This document shows positions 5,381-6,434 of a DNA stretch of 6,434 bases, in pieces. The DNA is taken from the NCBI GenBank assembly GCA_903821805.1, contig CAIJNA010000093.1, positions 1 through 6,434 of the forward strand. The letters are read 5' to 3'. A program made the translations under genes and the position numbers. A model generated the notes under the pieces. It made no database searches and was not told the origin of the DNA. It was given only the letters and a program-made list of their open reading frames with translations. The first letter of the stretch is position 1. Each line of letters opens with the position of its first letter. Source of the DNA: an uncultured Campylobacterota bacterium. GTDB taxonomy: Bacteria; Campylobacterota; Campylobacteria; Campylobacterales; Arcobacteraceae.

Positions 5381-6434
5381 ATGAGATTAATTAACGATAC
5401 AATATATAAACATATTGAATGTAGTCAAATAGAAGACAAAATTTTACAAACCAAAATAGTAAATCGTCTTTTATTTATTACGCAAAATGCTTTGGCGTAT
5501 TTTGCATACCCATCAATAAACACAAAAAGGTATATTCATAGTTTAGGCACAATGCACATGGCTGCTCACATGTATAAAAACAGCATGCTAAATACTAATG
5601 ATGAAACTAAAAATAAATTTCTAAAAAATTTAAAATCTTCAATTGAAGAAATTATTAGTGATCAGAAAATCAATTTATCTCTTAAAGAAACTGATAAATA
5701 TGAAGATAAAGCGCTTTTTGAGTTTATGATTCCACTTAAATCTGATGTAAGCAAATCAATTTATCTTATAACATTGCAAGCAATTAGACTAGCTGGCCTT
5801 CTGCATGATCTTGGACATTTTCCATTTTCACACCAGGTTGAATACGCTATGAATAATATTTATAAAACAATTAAAACAAACGAAAAAACGAGCCAAAAGG
5901 AAAATGTATTTATAGAATTTTATGAAAAGATAACAAAAAAAGGGAAAGAAGTTTTACATGAAGCAATCGGATTCAAACTAATCAAACTACTTTTTACTTA
6001 TGAATTAAATTCAGCTCATGATGATTACTTAAACTTATTATTTCAACTCATAAAGAATATTCTAGATGAAAAAAAAGATAATCATTTTGATTATAAGGTT
6101 CTTCATTCGTTTATAAATGGTACTATAGATGCGGATCGATTGGACTATATTAATCGTGACATGCTTGCAAGTGGTTATATAAGTGGCCCTATGGATTTTA
6201 TCAGAATAGCTAAACGAGTTGTGTTGATAGAGCATAAAAATAAATTTGCTCTATCATTTTTCGACAGTGAAATTATAGATATTGAACACATGCTTGAGAT
6301 GAGATTTAACTTGTATAAAAAAATAATCTTTAATAATAAAATTGCTGCTACTGACACTCATTTAGAAAATGTTATTTTATATCTGGCTAAAAATTATTTT
6401 AAAGACGATAATGAATCTAATACTACTGATTCCA
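5381..6434 (+). CDS. HD-domain nucleotide phosphohydrolase, SAMHD1/dGTPase-like (3' end missing)
   Basis: The frame runs from ATG 5381 to the window edge without a stop (351 codons). It carries the HD metal-binding set in the order typical of COG1078/SAMHD1-type (d)NTP triphosphohydrolases: RYIHSLG at 50-56 (His53), LAGLLHDLGHFPFSH at 137-151 (His142, Asp143), HEAIGFKLI at 193-201 (His193, matching the THE-type histidine) and IDADRLDYINRD at 249-260 (final metal-binding Asp in DADRLD). The later EMRFNLYKKI helix (306-315) also fits. Such enzymes hydrolyse (d)NTPs to nucleoside and triphosphate; the substrate here is unknown. The insert between HDLGH and HEAIG (about 155-190) is lysine-rich. 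The ATG begins one base after the PIN-PhoH stop and has no strong ribosome binding site of its own (the nearest AAGGA, at 5352-5356, is 24 bases before the ATG), which points to coupled translation. The family is commonly 400-480 residues, so perhaps 50-130 are missing. Confidence 0.92.
   Translation, partial: MRLINDTIYKHIECSQIEDKILQTKIVNRLLFITQNALAYFAYPSINTKRYIHSLGTMHMAAHMYKNSMLNTNDETKNKFLKNLKSSIEEIISDQKINLSLKETDKYEDKALFEFMIPLKSDVSKSIYLITLQAIRLAGLLHDLGHFPFSHQVEYAMNNIYKTIKTNEKTSQKENVFIEFYEKITKKGKEVLHEAIGFKLIKLLFTYELNSAHDDYLNLLFQLIKNILDEKKDNHFDYKVLHSFINGTIDADRLDYINRDMLASGYISGPMDFIRIAKRVVLIEHKNKFALSFFDSEIIDIEHMLEMRFNLYKKIIFNNKIAATDTHLENVILYLAKNYFKDDNESNTTDS
5482..5505 (+). other. Hairpin inside the 5' part of the HD gene
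   Basis: GCAAAATGC (5482-5490) and GTATTTTGC (5497-5505) pair over nine positions with one G-U wobble around the loop TTTGGC. It is within codons 34-42 of the HD gene and is not followed by a T-run, so it is not a usual intrinsic terminator. It may be chance or may affect translation or mRNA stability. Confidence 0.3.

Noticed and set aside
6175..6357. Minus-strand open frame of 60 codons
   Set aside because: Antisense to the HD gene; hydrophobic content arises from reverse-complement of AT-rich codons.

Overview
The window is AT-rich, gene-dense bacterial chromosome. It holds seven protein-coding genes; the first and last are cut by the window edges. No RNA genes, mobile elements, CRISPR arrays or gaps over 150 bases were seen. 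The gene set suggests a member of the Campylobacterota (epsilonproteobacteria, for example a Sulfurimonas- or Arcobacter-like organism). The supporting signs are a low-GC, lysine- and asparagine-rich proteome, a U32-family gene directly upstream of purE, a PIN-PhoH protein with an atypical ATPase core, and a PlsC-type acyltransferase of the hemolysin-like family. This placement is an inference from remembered family resemblance, not from a search.

Layout. Positions 1-699 (minus) carry the N-terminal part of a membrane-phospholipid-type acyltransferase. Positions 772-1584 (minus) encode an RMD1/YagE (DUF155) protein with a C-terminal membrane anchor. A 144-base divergent spacer follows, then a small acidic protein of unknown function at 1729-1986 (plus). 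It converges, with a 15-base gap, on the minus-strand pair trhP-like U32 gene (2587-3867) and purE (2002-2496). A second divergent spacer (3868-4002) separates that pair from a plus-strand pair: a PIN-PhoH fusion (4003-5379) and, one base later, an HD-domain nucleotide phosphohydrolase of the SAMHD1/dGTPase-like class (5381 to the window end).

How the genes work together. purE is purine biosynthesis and the U32 gene is probably tRNA wobble-uridine hydroxylation. Both look like housekeeping. The PIN-PhoH and HD genes are arranged for coupled translation and together would combine a predicted RNA nuclease/ATPase with a predicted (d)NTP hydrolase. This is the most suggestive pairing in the window, although nothing here proves a defence or stress role. 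The two divergent spacers contain similar promoter-like blocks with identical internal spacing, and the first also has inverted repeats. A frankly new system is not evident; the most unusual features are the altered PhoH ATPase motifs and the PhoH-HD coupling.
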